A program made the translations under genes and the position numbers. The notes under the pieces are model-generated. The model saw only the letters and a list, made by a program, of their open reading frames with translations. It was not told the origin of the DNA and made no database searches. DNA of 64,000 nucleotides, taken from contig DASQUK010000048.1 of the NCBI GenBank assembly GCA_035641315.1, positions 1 to 64,000 on the forward strand, in the 5' to 3' direction. Positions 1 through 7,456 of the stretch are shown piece by piece (within the stretch, counting starts at the first letter, position 1; each line of letters begins with the position of its first letter). The DNA is from DASQUK01 sp035641315. GTDB lineage: Bacteria; Actinomycetota; Acidimicrobiia; Acidimicrobiales; VFJN01.

Positions 1-68
1 ACGTAGAAGTCGATGGCTTCGTCCTGGTCGAGCACGTAGATGCCGGAGTGGCTGATGCTGTTGAACAT
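1..68 (-). CDS. VOC (glyoxalase-fold) family protein, N-terminal fragment cut by window edge
   Basis: The first 22 codons are visible, starting at an ATG at position 68 and reading MFNSISHSGIYVLDQDEAID. This is the usual opening of a vicinal-oxygen-chelate domain: first beta strand, then a D-x-D-E-A-I-D-F-Y helix start. VOC proteins bind a metal and act as dioxygenases, isomerases or resistance proteins; the substrate cannot be told here. The start lies 10 bases after the AraC-family stop on the same strand, so the two are probably co-transcribed, a common regulator plus VOC pairing in actinobacteria. The family call rests on few residues. Confidence 0.7.
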   Translation of the reverse strand, partial: MFNSISHSGIYVLDQDEAIDFY

Positions 69-78
69 GGAGGGCACC

Positions 79-522
79 CTAGGCAGGTACTCGGACAGCG
101 ACTTCTCCGAAACTGCTCGGTCGGACCCAGGTCATGGTGAAGCAGGTCGGCACCGGGTACGGCTTCGGCGCCTGCTGGCGGAAGCCCGACGGCGATCGAC
201 CCACGGTGTCTCGGAAGGTACGGCTGAACGTGCCGACGCTGGAGAAACCGACGGCGAAGCAGATATCGGTCACGCTGCGGTCGGTGTTGCGGAGCAGGGC
301 CATGGCCCGTTCCACCCGCCGGCGCTGCAGGTAGCGGTGGGGCGTCTCGCCGAAGGTGGCCCGGAAGGTGCGGATGAAGTGGGCCTCGGAGACGAGCGCG
401 ATCCTGGCAAGCGCGGGGATGTTCAGCGGCCGCGCGTAGTCGCGGTCGATGGCGTCGCGAGCCCGCAGCATCCACCGGTTGCGCTCCTCGTTCGACCCGG
501 GACGGATCGCCGCAACGGCCAT
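79..522 (-). CDS. AraC family transcriptional regulator (HTH-only)
   Basis: A 147-residue protein made almost entirely of an AraC/XylS DNA-binding domain. The first HTH is at about residues 35-60 (LARIALVSEAHFIRTFRATF) and the second at about 85-110, with the family signature around DICFAVGFSSVGTFSRTFRD. There is no ligand-binding domain, so it may sense through a partner or be expressed constitutively. It probably controls the VOC gene 10 bases downstream. The ATG at 522 gives a normal length for the short AraC class. The final 30 residues, after GRSPSGFR, are unstructured and family-unspecific. Confidence 0.85.
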   Translation of the reverse strand: MAVAAIRPGSNEERNRWMLRARDAIDRDYARPLNIPALARIALVSEAHFIRTFRATFGETPHRYLQRRRVERAMALLRNTDRSVTDICFAVGFSSVGTFSRTFRDTVGRSPSGFRQQAPKPYPVPTCFTMTWVRPSSFGEVAVRVPA

Positions 523-623
523 TGCCCAAGCCTAGGCATCCCACCACCGGAGCCTGGTTGCGGCTCGGGTACGGTTCGCAGCTCGGGGGCCGGCAGCTGT
601 GCCCACGTAGCCGCGCATCTGCC

Positions 624-1308
624 TCACTCCAAGTCTCGCCGCGCGGCGTCGGTGAGGGCCTGACGCCGTTGGTCGCTGTTTGCTGACTGTGTGAAGTCGC
701 GGATGATCTGCGCCAGCTGTCCGGGCTGGTCCAGAGGGATGAGGGTGTAGCTGTCCGCTATCTCGACAAGTCGGCCCTGCGGGAAGAGCTCGCCGAGCTC
801 GCGACCGTGGTCGGGTGGCATGACCCGGTCTTCGCTGGCCCAGACGACGAGCGCGGGGCGGTCGTAGGCCGGCAGGCACTCGGCGGCGTCGAGCATCACG
901 TGCTTGTCTGCGGCAGCGGCGCGCAGGACTCGGGCGGTGTCGCGGCGGATCTCGCGCTGGTGCAGGACCGGTTTGATCCATCGGGCGGTAGCGGCGTCGC
1001 CGCGCTTGGTCAGCCACCCGAACGCGATGCGAAGTCGTCGCAGGGGTCGTAGGCGTATCTGCTGCATGAACCGGCCGAACATCGCAGGCGGGAGCTTGCC
1101 GGTCAGCACCAGCCTCTTGCCGGTGAGGCCCTGGGGGATGTTGTCGAACGCGTCGCAGGAGGCGAGCACGATCCGGCTGACACGGGTGGCGTCCTCGCAG
1201 ACGAGCAGTTGGACGAGTGCGCCGCCGGTGTCGTTGCCGACGATGGTGACGTCACGCAGGTCGAGGCGGTCGAGGAGCTCAGCGACGAGCCGCGCGACCA
1301 GCCGGGGC
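624..1308 (-). pseudogene. alpha/beta hydrolase, 5'-truncated remnant
   Basis: The minus-strand frame reads as the C-terminal two thirds of an alpha/beta hydrolase. The nucleophile elbow is IVGNDTGGALVQLL (Asp nucleophile type, as in haloalkane dehalogenase relatives). The acid-loop strand follows as ALVVWASEDRVMP, then DSYTLIPLDQP near the end. No start codon with a ribosome site precedes it. Homology fades at about 1308, next to a TetR remnant on the other strand, so the oxyanion-hole N-terminus is missing. The GTG at 1169 is internal to the fold and is not a credible start. Probably an inactive remnant of a deletion or rearrangement. Confidence 0.6.
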
Positions 1309-1312
1309 CGGC

Positions 1313-1459
1313 ATGGCCCTGTGGGCCGTGATGCACGGCGTGGCAGCGTTGTTCCTCAGCGGCGTTCTTCCGGTCCAACTGAGCGACGACCCCGACCAGG
1401 TCGCTCGGGCCGCCGCCAGCTACGTGCTCCAGCGGCCCACCCTCTACGAGATGCCCTGA
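1313..1459 (+). pseudogene. TetR family regulator, C-terminal fragment
   Basis: Forty-eight codons from an in-frame ATG to TGA read MALWAVMHGVAALFLSGVLP, then a helix ending in SYVLQRPTLYEMP. The W-A-V-M-H-G-V-A-A-L-F core is typical of the last ligand-domain helices of TetR/AcrR proteins. No HTH exists upstream; the sequence instead switches into the oppositely oriented hydrolase remnant. This is taken as the surviving 3' end of a TetR gene. The assignment rests on this short motif. Confidence 0.5.
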
Positions 1460-1668
1460 CCGTGCCCGCCGAGCGACCGGCCGACGGTGGTCAGGCCAGG
1501 CGGACCGGTGCCCCGCCGCAGCAGCCAGGGCACGATCCGATCGTGGAACGGCCGGATCAGCCCGAATAGCGGCGACCGGTCGCGTCGTGGAATGTGCCGT
1601 CCGGCAGGGTGACCGATGCGGAGTCCCGGTGGTCGACGCGTCCGAGCGTCGGCGGTGGCGTGGGCATC

Positions 1669-3099
1669 TCAGGTCGTGGTCTCGGACCGGTCCTCGGACC
1701 AGAGGGTGTGGAAGGTGCCGCTGCGGTCGACGCGCTGGTAGGTGTGCGCCCCGAAGTAGTCGCGCAGGCCCTGGACGAGGGCCGCCGGCAGGCGGTCGCG
1801 GCGCAGTGCGTCGTAGTAGGCGAGCGCCGACGAGAACCCCGGTGTGGGCACACCGAGGGCCGCGGCCGTGGCCACGACCTTGCGCCAGGCGTCCTGAGCG
1901 TCGGCCAGGGCCTCGGTGAAGGAGGGATCGACCAGCAACGTGGGCAGGTGCCGGTCGGCGTCGTACGCGGCCCGGATCCGGTCGAGGAACCGAGCGCGGA
2001 TGATGCAGCCGCCCCGCCAGATGGTTGCCATGGCACCCAGGTCGATGTCCCAGCCGTACTGGTCGCTGCCGGCGGCGATCTGGTCGAAGCCTTGGGCGTA
2101 GGCGACGATCTTCGAGGCGTAGAGCGCGCGGCGTACGTCCTCGACGAACCGGTCGTCCTCAGCGGCGGCCACGCCTGCGGCGGACGGGCCGGGCAGCGAC
2201 GCGGCTGCGCGGCGCTGTGTGGCCCCGGCCGACAGCGATCTGGCGAACACGGCCTCCGCGATGCCGGTGACCGGCACCCCCAGCTCCAGCGCAGACTGCA
2301 CGCCCCAGCGTCCGGTGCCCTTTTGCTCGGCCCGGTCGAGCACGACATCGACGAACGGCCGTCCCGTTGCGCCGTCGACGTGCTCGAGCACTTCGGCCGT
2401 GATCCCGATGAGATAGGACTCGAGCTCGCTGGTGTTCCAGTCGCGGAACACCGCCGCGAGCTCTCCCGGTGCGGCGCCGAGCGCTTGGCGAAGCAGGTCG
2501 TAGCTCTCGGCGATGAGCTGCATGTCGGCGTACTCGATGCCGTTGTGCACCATCTTGACGAAGTGGCCGGCGCCGTCGGGGCCGACATGGGTGCAACACG
2601 GCGTGCTGTCCACCTGGGCGGCGATGGTCTCGAGCAGCGGGCCCACCGCGTCGTAGGCCTCGTCGGAGCCGCCGGGCATGATGCTCGGCCCCTCCAACGC
2701 CCCGACCTCGCCGCCCGAGATGCCGGTCCCGACGAAGTGGATGCCCCGTTCGCGCAGCGCCGCCTCCCGGCGGCGGGTGTCGTCGAAGTGGGCATTGCCG
2801 CCGTCGAGGATCATGTCATCGGGCTCGAGCCGTGCCGCCAGTTCTTCGACGACCGCGTCGGTCGCCGGCCCGGCTTGGACCATGACCACGACCCGGCGGG
2901 GAGGCTCCAGCGCGGCGACGAAGTCCGCGGTCGTCGACGACGGGACGAAGCTGCCCTCGTCCCCGTGCTCGGCCACCAGCGCGTCGGTGCGGGCCTGGGT
3001 CCGGTTGTGCAGAGCCACCGTGTAACCGTGACGGGCGAAGTTGCGTGCCAGGTTCCTGCCCATGACAGCCAGCCCGGTCACGCCGATGTCGGCCTTCAT
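1669..3099 (-). CDS. gnd: 6-phosphogluconate dehydrogenase, decarboxylating
   Basis: Converts 6-phosphogluconate and NADP+ to ribulose 5-phosphate, CO2 and NADPH in the oxidative pentose phosphate pathway (cytosol). The NADP-binding site GVTGLAVMGRNLARN is at the N-terminus. GGNAHFDDTRRR and the signature GTGISGGEVGALEGPSIMPGG region (catalytic Ser and Gly) follow, then GHFVKMVHNGIEYADMQ with the catalytic Lys and His-Asn. The all-helical C-terminal domain is complete, and about 476 residues is the usual length. The ATG at 3099 (MKADIGVTG) is preferred over 3120 because homology begins there. It stands alone here, without zwf or tal neighbours. NADPH supply would suit the many reductive enzymes nearby. 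Confidence 0.96.
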   Translation of the reverse strand: MKADIGVTGLAVMGRNLARNFARHGYTVALHNRTQARTDALVAEHGDEGSFVPSSTTADFVAALEPPRRVVVMVQAGPATDAVVEELAARLEPDDMILDGGNAHFDDTRRREAALRERGIHFVGTGISGGEVGALEGPSIMPGGSDEAYDAVGPLLETIAAQVDSTPCCTHVGPDGAGHFVKMVHNGIEYADMQLIAESYDLLRQALGAAPGELAAVFRDWNTSELESYLIGITAEVLEHVDGATGRPFVDVVLDRAEQKGTGRWGVQSALELGVPVTGIAEAVFARSLSAGATQRRAAASLPGPSAAGVAAAEDDRFVEDVRRALYASKIVAYAQGFDQIAAGSDQYGWDIDLGAMATIWRGGCIIRARFLDRIRAAYDADRHLPTLLVDPSFTEALADAQDAWRKVVATAAALGVPTPGFSSALAYYDALRRDRLPAALVQGLRDYFGAHTYQRVDRSGTFHTLWSEDRSETTT

Positions 3100-3620
3100 G
3101 TTCGTGGACCGTATCCCCACGCCTCGGCGGTCACCTCACGCGATCGCGTGGCGCCGGCTCCGTCGGTGCCTGGTGGGTGGCGTCGACGAGACGGGCGCTC
3201 AGGCGGCGGAGCCGGTCGCGTGCGTGCCCGTCGTAGGCCTGGCGGTGCGCGGTCGCCGGGACCCGGCCGACAAAGTAGTGGCCGGTCACGCGCTCGCGAC
3301 GTTGCGGTCCGGGATCCGGGACCCGATCGCACCAGGAGCGGCGCGAGCTGCCGGATGAGACGTACGGCCGCCGGACTGCCCGGCCCCATCGCACAGGTCG
3401 ACCGGCTCGCGACTCAGCTCTTCAAGCGCGGCATGAGAAAGAACCTCAACGAGCTCAAGCGGATCATCGAGGCCTCGTAGACACTGCGACGCCCCCGGTG
3501 CTGGACCTGTCCGGCGTGCACCCCCTCCGTGCCCTGACGAGCCACGCGCTCTCGTCGCCCGCCAAGAGCTGATCCCCGGTGGGATCCGACCGCCGCTGGT
3601 GCGAGATTTCGAACGTGTCC
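3100..3620. other. gene-poor stretch
   Basis: About 520 bases between gnd and the secreted-protein gene. It holds the SRPBCC tail at 3355-3480 on the plus strand. Open frames on the minus strand (for example 3131-3394) have no recognisable domain and arginine-rich composition expected of GC-rich shadow frames. I see no convincing gene, RNA or promoter otherwise. Confidence 0.5.
3355..3480 (+). pseudogene. SRPBCC/polyketide cyclase-like protein, C-terminal fragment
   Basis: The plus-strand frame ends QLFKRGMRKNLNELKRIIEAS and a TAG stop. This amphipathic helix (K-R-G-M-R-K-N-L-x-x-L-K-R-I-x-E) resembles the C-terminal helix of SRPBCC-fold lipid-binding or cyclase proteins. Nothing upstream in frame resembles the beta-sheet body of the fold, so only a tail survives. 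The identification rests on one helix and is tentative. Confidence 0.35.
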
Positions 3621-4361
3621 CTATCCGGCGGTCGAGAACGTGCCTTCGTGGATGGTCTGGTTGGCATTGTCCGCGACAGCAAGCACCTCGAACTTGTAGT
3701 CGGTGCCGGGCTGCAGGAACTCGGCGGGGACGGTCACGCTCGTGTCGCTGGCGGGCAGATCGACGCTGAAGACCCGCAGCGGCTCGGGCAACTCGACGAT
3801 GACCTGGTAGCCGGCGATGTCGATACCCGCTGGTTGGGTCACCGGTTCCCACGCGACGACGGTGCTGTTCGGGTCGACGACCGCACCCTCGGTCGGGGAC
3901 ACCACATGGGGTTCGCCGGGGATGTCGTGGGAAAGCGTGGCCGAGCCCACCAGCTTCTGTCCCTCGACCGTTGTGCCGGCGAAGCGGTACTTCCCCTCGG
4001 GGAACATGGCTTGCAGCTGGTCGAGCGGAAGGTCCGCGAGCGACGGTTCAGCGCTCTCGAAGAACAGCTCGGTGACGCCTATGTCGCCCACGCTCCCGTC
4101 CGCTTGGATCTCCAGGAGCAGCTCGCCGTCCGGGCTGAACACCTGCACGTTGTCCCAGCCCTCCGCGTCGAGGAGGGCCTGGATGCCTGCGTCCTGCGCG
4201 GTCGCGTTCAGCTCGAACAGAATCTTGGCCTGGGAAAGCCGGGGCGTCTGGGCGGCAGTTTGTTGGTGGGCCGAGGCAACAGACGCCGCTGCCGTCGAGG
4301 CGAGTACGGCCGCCACAGCGGCGATCGCTGCCCTCTTTGAGACGTGATGTCGCAGACTCAT
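3621..4361 (-). CDS. secreted protein with a fibronectin-III-like domain
   Basis: A 246-residue protein with a Sec signal peptide: basic start MSLRHHVSKRAA, hydrophobic AAIAAVAAVLASTAAASVASA, likely cleavage after ASA near residue 31. The mature part has an acidic region with FELNATAQDAGIQALLDAEGW (about 45-70), then a beta-rich stretch. From about 150 to the end comes an Fn3-like module (SPTEGAVVDPNSTVVAWEPV... YQVIVE... PGTDYKFEVLAV). It is probably exported or cell-wall associated with a binding role; no catalytic motif is visible. The ATG at 4361 was chosen because the signal peptide begins there and GAGGGGGAA lies just upstream. Homologous proteins of this form are usually annotated hypothetical. 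Confidence 0.75.
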   Translation of the reverse strand: MSLRHHVSKRAAIAAVAAVLASTAAASVASAHQQTAAQTPRLSQAKILFELNATAQDAGIQALLDAEGWDNVQVFSPDGELLLEIQADGSVGDIGVTELFFESAEPSLADLPLDQLQAMFPEGKYRFAGTTVEGQKLVGSATLSHDIPGEPHVVSPTEGAVVDPNSTVVAWEPVTQPAGIDIAGYQVIVELPEPLRVFSVDLPASDTSVTVPAEFLQPGTDYKFEVLAVADNANQTIHEGTFSTAG

Positions 4362-4574
4362 GTCGCGTTCCCCCTCTCGAGACGACAAGGAGTATCTGCC
4401 GCAACCCCTGAACCCCCACTGAACGGCCACCCCGGCCCCATCGCTGGCCGTCGGCGTGGGGCGTCCCTCACCGGTCCCGGTCCGCGGCGTCGCGATGCGA
4501 GCGAGACGAGGACCCGGACCTCGTGGGGCCGTGAGAGGTGTTCGGCGCCTCGGCCGCGCTGCCCCCGGCCGGCC

Positions 4575-4705
4575 GCCGTTGACACGGTGGTCAGCGTCGC
4601 CGAGCGCACCGACCCTGTCCGCCTGCGCCAAGGGCCTGCGGGTCCGGCCCGACCACACGCTCGCCGACCACCCGCCGCTCGACGTCGTGCTCGTCCCCGC
4701 GCCCG
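4575..4705 (+). pseudogene. DJ-1/PfpI (GlxA-type amidotransferase-like) remnant, frameshifted
   Basis: Two plus-strand frames together give a DJ-1/PfpI segment. The first reads DTVVSVAERTDPVR from 4581. One base out of frame, at about 4623, the next reads CAKGLRVRPDHTLADHPPLD, followed by VVLVP. The second part matches the strand-helix-strand before the nucleophile elbow of this family, but the GGxG/Cys elbow that should follow is gone. The rest of the 350-base gap between the secreted-protein gene and the DHFR-like gene holds nothing else I recognise. A decayed fragment. Confidence 0.45.
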
Positions 4706-4713
4706 GCCGGCCT

Positions 4714-5289
4714 TCACCGCCTCCCGTAGCGCATGTGGACGACCCCGTTGCCGAACCGCCGCTCGTCGAGCAGCTCCAGGTCCAACCGGACGCCCCGGGG
4801 CAGGCCCGGCTTGCCGCCGCCGACGACGACCGGGAACAGGAACAGGTGGATCTCGTCCACCAGCCCGGCCCGGAACGCGTGCTGGGCCAGGTCCGGCCCG
4901 CTGACGGTGAGGTCGCGGTCGGCGGCGTCCTTCATGCGGAGGACGGCCTCGGGGTCGAAGTCCCGCTCCAGCCGGGTGCGGGGCGTCGACACGGCGTCGA
5001 GCGTCCGGGAGTAGACGACCTTGTCGGCCGCCCGCCACACCTTGGCGAAGTCGACCTCCTCGGGCGGCGGGCCGGGCTCGGAAGGCGTGCTGGGCTCGAG
5101 GCCGATCGTCTGCCAGACGGCCATCATCTCGTACATGCGCCGGCCGTAGAGGTAGGTGCCGACCGGCCGCTCGAGGTCGTTGACGAACGCGTGGACCTCG
5201 GGATCGGGAACCGCCCAGCCGAACCCGCCGCCCTCGTCCTCGATGTAGCCGTCGAGGGACGTGATCGCCGTGTAGGTGAGCTTGGCCAT
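4714..5289 (-). CDS. dihydrofolate reductase family protein (RibD C-terminal domain)
   Basis: A 191-residue protein of the RibD_C/DHFR-like fold, with MAKLTYTAITSLDGYIEDEG at the N-terminus (S-L-D-G-Y-I is the family hallmark). GTYLYGRRMYEMMAVW follows at about 45-60, DLTVSGPDLAQHAFRAGLVDEI at about 130-150, and FPVVVGGGKPGLP near the end. Members are NAD(P)H reductases; the substrate is unknown. It lies directly downstream of the sigma factor on the same strand (60-base gap), a common actinobacterial pairing. The ATG at 5289 is preceded by a GGAGGCACC ribosome site. Confidence 0.88.
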   Translation of the reverse strand: MAKLTYTAITSLDGYIEDEGGGFGWAVPDPEVHAFVNDLERPVGTYLYGRRMYEMMAVWQTIGLEPSTPSEPGPPPEEVDFAKVWRAADKVVYSRTLDAVSTPRTRLERDFDPEAVLRMKDAADRDLTVSGPDLAQHAFRAGLVDEIHLFLFPVVVGGGKPGLPRGVRLDLELLDERRFGNGVVHMRYGRR

Positions 5290-5348
5290 GGTGCCTCCGT
5301 GCCAGGGGTCGGGACCCCTGTTGTGACGGCGGTGCGGCGGGAAAGTGT

Positions 5349-6428
5349 TCACCCTCGGTCGGGAGGGGGCGCCGGCGCCGTCGCCGGCAGTCCGAACGCC
5401 GGGAACAGCGCCGGCTCGTGGAAGGCGACGATCTCGGCGATGCGCCCGCCCTCGATCCGCAGGACCCCGATGGCGAACGCCCGGTGGGCGTCGTCGCCGG
5501 GGCCCCGCAGGTAGGTCGCCACCGCCGGCTGCCCGTTCGCCCGGGTGGCCAGCATCCGGAACCGGCCGACGTAGTCCGGCGACCGGGGGTCCCAGCTCTC
5601 GGTCAGCGCCGCCATCACGGCCGGGCGGCCGGCGAGCCACAGGGTCCACGGAGGCATGGCGGTCCGGACGTCCTCGGCGAGCAAGTCGGCGACGGCGGCC
5701 AGGTCCGCCCGCTCGACCGCCGCCATGTACCGGCCCACCACAGCCCGCTCCTCGGCGGTCGGCTCGGTGGTCGGCGCCCAGTCCGCCCGCCGCTCGGGGA
5801 GCCGCTCCCGCAGCGTGGACCGGGCCCGGTGCAGGGCGCTGGCCACCGACGCCTCGGACACGCCCAGGTGCTCGGCGGTCTGCCGGGCCGGCCAGCCGAG
5901 CACGTCCCGCAGGACGAGGACCGCCCGGCGCCGGGGCGGCAGGTGCTGCAGGGCGGCGATGAACGCCAGCTCGATCGTCTCCCGGCGCACGGCGACGGCG
6001 TCGGGCTCCTCGTCCCTGTCGGCGGCCGGCTCCCACAGGCGGTCGGGGAGAGGCTGCAGCCACGGGATGTCGGTCCGGGCGACCATCTCGGCGGGGCCGG
6101 ACCCGGGGTCGGTGGTGGCCGGCTCCAGGTCCTGCGGCAGCACGCGCCGGGCCCGCCCGTCGAGCGCGTCCAGGCAGGCGTTGGTGGCGATGCGGTACAG
6201 CCAGGCCCGCAGCGTGGATCGGCCCTCGAAGCCGCCGATGTGCCGCCACGCCCGGAGGAACGTCTCCTGGGTCAGGTCCTCGGCCTCCTCGACCGAGCCG
6301 ACCATGCGGTAGCAGTGGACCCGCAGCTCGCGGCGGTGGCGCTCGACCAGCCGGGCGAACGCCGCCTCGTCGCCCGCCCGGGCGCCGGCGACCACGGCGT
6401 CGTCACGGTCTCGGGGCGCGGTGGGCAC
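5349..6428 (-). CDS. ECF RNA polymerase sigma factor with C-terminal SnoaL-like domain
   Basis: A 359-residue sigma-70 family protein. Region 2 is at about 15-80 (ARLVERHRRELRVHCYRMVG, EEAEDLTQETFLRAWRHI, RAWLYRIATNACLDALDGR). Region 4 is at about 165-215 (LQHLPPRRRAVLVLRDVLGW, HLGVSEASVASALHRARSTL). A SnoaL/NTF2-like domain runs from about 235 to 350. This matches the SigX5/SigJ-like class in which the tail modulates activity; no anti-sigma gene is adjacent. The start is a GTG at 6428. The frame is open further upstream into an alcohol dehydrogenase remnant without a stop, so the true N-terminus is not fixed by sequence alone. Confidence 0.9.
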   Translation of the reverse strand: MPTAPRDRDDAVVAGARAGDEAAFARLVERHRRELRVHCYRMVGSVEEAEDLTQETFLRAWRHIGGFEGRSTLRAWLYRIATNACLDALDGRARRVLPQDLEPATTDPGSGPAEMVARTDIPWLQPLPDRLWEPAADRDEEPDAVAVRRETIELAFIAALQHLPPRRRAVLVLRDVLGWPARQTAEHLGVSEASVASALHRARSTLRERLPERRADWAPTTEPTAEERAVVGRYMAAVERADLAAVADLLAEDVRTAMPPWTLWLAGRPAVMAALTESWDPRSPDYVGRFRMLATRANGQPAVATYLRGPGDDAHRAFAIGVLRIEGGRIAEIVAFHEPALFPAFGLPATAPAPPPDRG

Positions 6429-6544
6429 GCCGGGAACGCTACGCGGCGACGGGCCGATCCTCGGCCGGGGCGCGGTCCGGGCGTCGTCGGCTTCCTCCAC
6501 CATTGTCGGCGAGAAGCTGATATCCCGAAATGGAGAACGGCATG

Positions 6545-6788
6545 CGCCGCCGCGGCGGCACCGCTCGCAGTCCATGCACCCGTAGAGCGCTTCGACCACG
6601 ACGGGCGTTCCGTCCTCGCGGAGCCCGGCCAGCTCGTGACCGAGGATCTTGTCGAAGCCCCAGGCGATGTAGCTGAGGTCCGAGGCGCACACGCTCGTCG
6701 CCTTCATGTCGACGAGCTCCCCGCTGCCGGGGGGTTCCTCGACGTCGACGACGGTGACGCCACCGTCGCCGGCACGGACCGCCTTCAC
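6545..6788 (-). pseudogene. zinc-dependent alcohol dehydrogenase, N-terminal remnant
   Basis: From a GTG at 6788 with a good ribosome site (GGAGGGCAGAGC) the frame reads VKAVRAGDGGVTVVDVEEPP. Next come the catalytic zinc ligand SVCASDL, GHELAG, and the start of the structural-zinc lobe CMDCERCRRGGAC. Family resemblance then stops at about residue 80, with no Rossmann domain. The frame stays open into the sigma-factor gene. This is a 5' fragment left by a deletion, or the start of a chimeric ORF; function as a dehydrogenase is not possible. Confidence 0.6.
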
Positions 6789-6911
6789 GCTCTGCCCTCC
6801 GTCATCGGTTCCCCCTCCTGGACCGCCTGCAAAGCGAGGCCAACAGTCGTGAGAACCATGCTCGCGTCCATCGCATACGATGCTCTCGCCGGACGGCCAG
6901 AGGGAGACGAG

Positions 6912-7370
6912 ATGAGGCAACAGCGGCGCGGTCGGGCGATCGCCATGACCGCGGACGAGATCGACGCCTATCTCCGCGCGGCGCGCACCTGTCGTGTGGC
7001 CACCGTGGGCGCCGAAGGAGCGCCGCACATCTCGGCACTGTGGTTCGTCTGGGACGGGACGACCCTGTGGCTCAACTCGCTCGTCAAGAGCCAGCGGTGG
7101 ACCAACGCGGTCCGCGACCCCCGGGTCAGCGTGCTCGTCGACGGTGGAATCGAGTTCATGGAGCTGCACGGCGTCGAGGTCATCGGTCGCGCCGAGGTCG
7201 TCGGTGAGGTGCCGCGCACCGACGGCCCGGACAAGGTGCTGGCCGAGCCCGAGCGCCTCTTCGGTGAGAAGTACGTCGGTGGCCGGTTCGTCTCCGACGG
7301 ACGCCACGCCTGGCTGCGGGTGGTGCCCGACAAGATCGTGAGTTGGGACTTCCGCAAGCTCGGCCGGTAG
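6912..7370 (+). CDS. pyridoxamine 5'-phosphate oxidase-like (split beta-barrel FDOR) protein
   Basis: A 152-residue split-barrel flavin/F420-binding protein. CRVATVGAEGAPHISALWFV at about residues 25-45 is the first barrel strand pair, then WLNSLVKSQRWTNAVRDPRV (phosphate-binding region) and a C-terminal LRVVPDKIVSWDFRKLGR. Such proteins reduce diverse substrates with FMN or F420, or simply bind the cofactor; the substrate is unknown. GGAGACGAG precedes the ATG at 6912. A longer frame from 6859 lacks homology. It reads in the same direction as the amidohydrolase 86 bases downstream. Confidence 0.85.
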   Translation: MRQQRRGRAIAMTADEIDAYLRAARTCRVATVGAEGAPHISALWFVWDGTTLWLNSLVKSQRWTNAVRDPRVSVLVDGGIEFMELHGVEVIGRAEVVGEVPRTDGPDKVLAEPERLFGEKYVGGRFVSDGRHAWLRVVPDKIVSWDFRKLGR

Positions 7371-7456
7371 GCGGCGCATCGCGAGGCCCTGGCCAGACCC
7401 GACTCACCTGTTAGTCTGGGAGCGGTCGGGCCGACGTCGACGGCGAAGGGGACGAC

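Noticed and set aside
1557..1668. Short minus-strand frames right after the gnd stop, including a 36-codon ATG ORF (MPTPPPTLGRVDHRD...)
   Set aside because: No family resemblance I can name and no conserved partner; possible remnant but not supportable as a gene.
1594..3480. A 628-codon plus-strand frame opposite gnd
   Set aside because: Shadow of gnd; only the final 41 codons beyond gnd look like a protein fragment (SRPBCC-like tail).
5418..7370. A 650-codon plus-strand frame across the sigma-factor region
   Set aside because: Only its last 152 codons (from 6912) have a recognisable fold; the rest is the complement of the sigma factor and alcohol dehydrogenase remnant, with shadow-type Arg/Gly/Pro composition.
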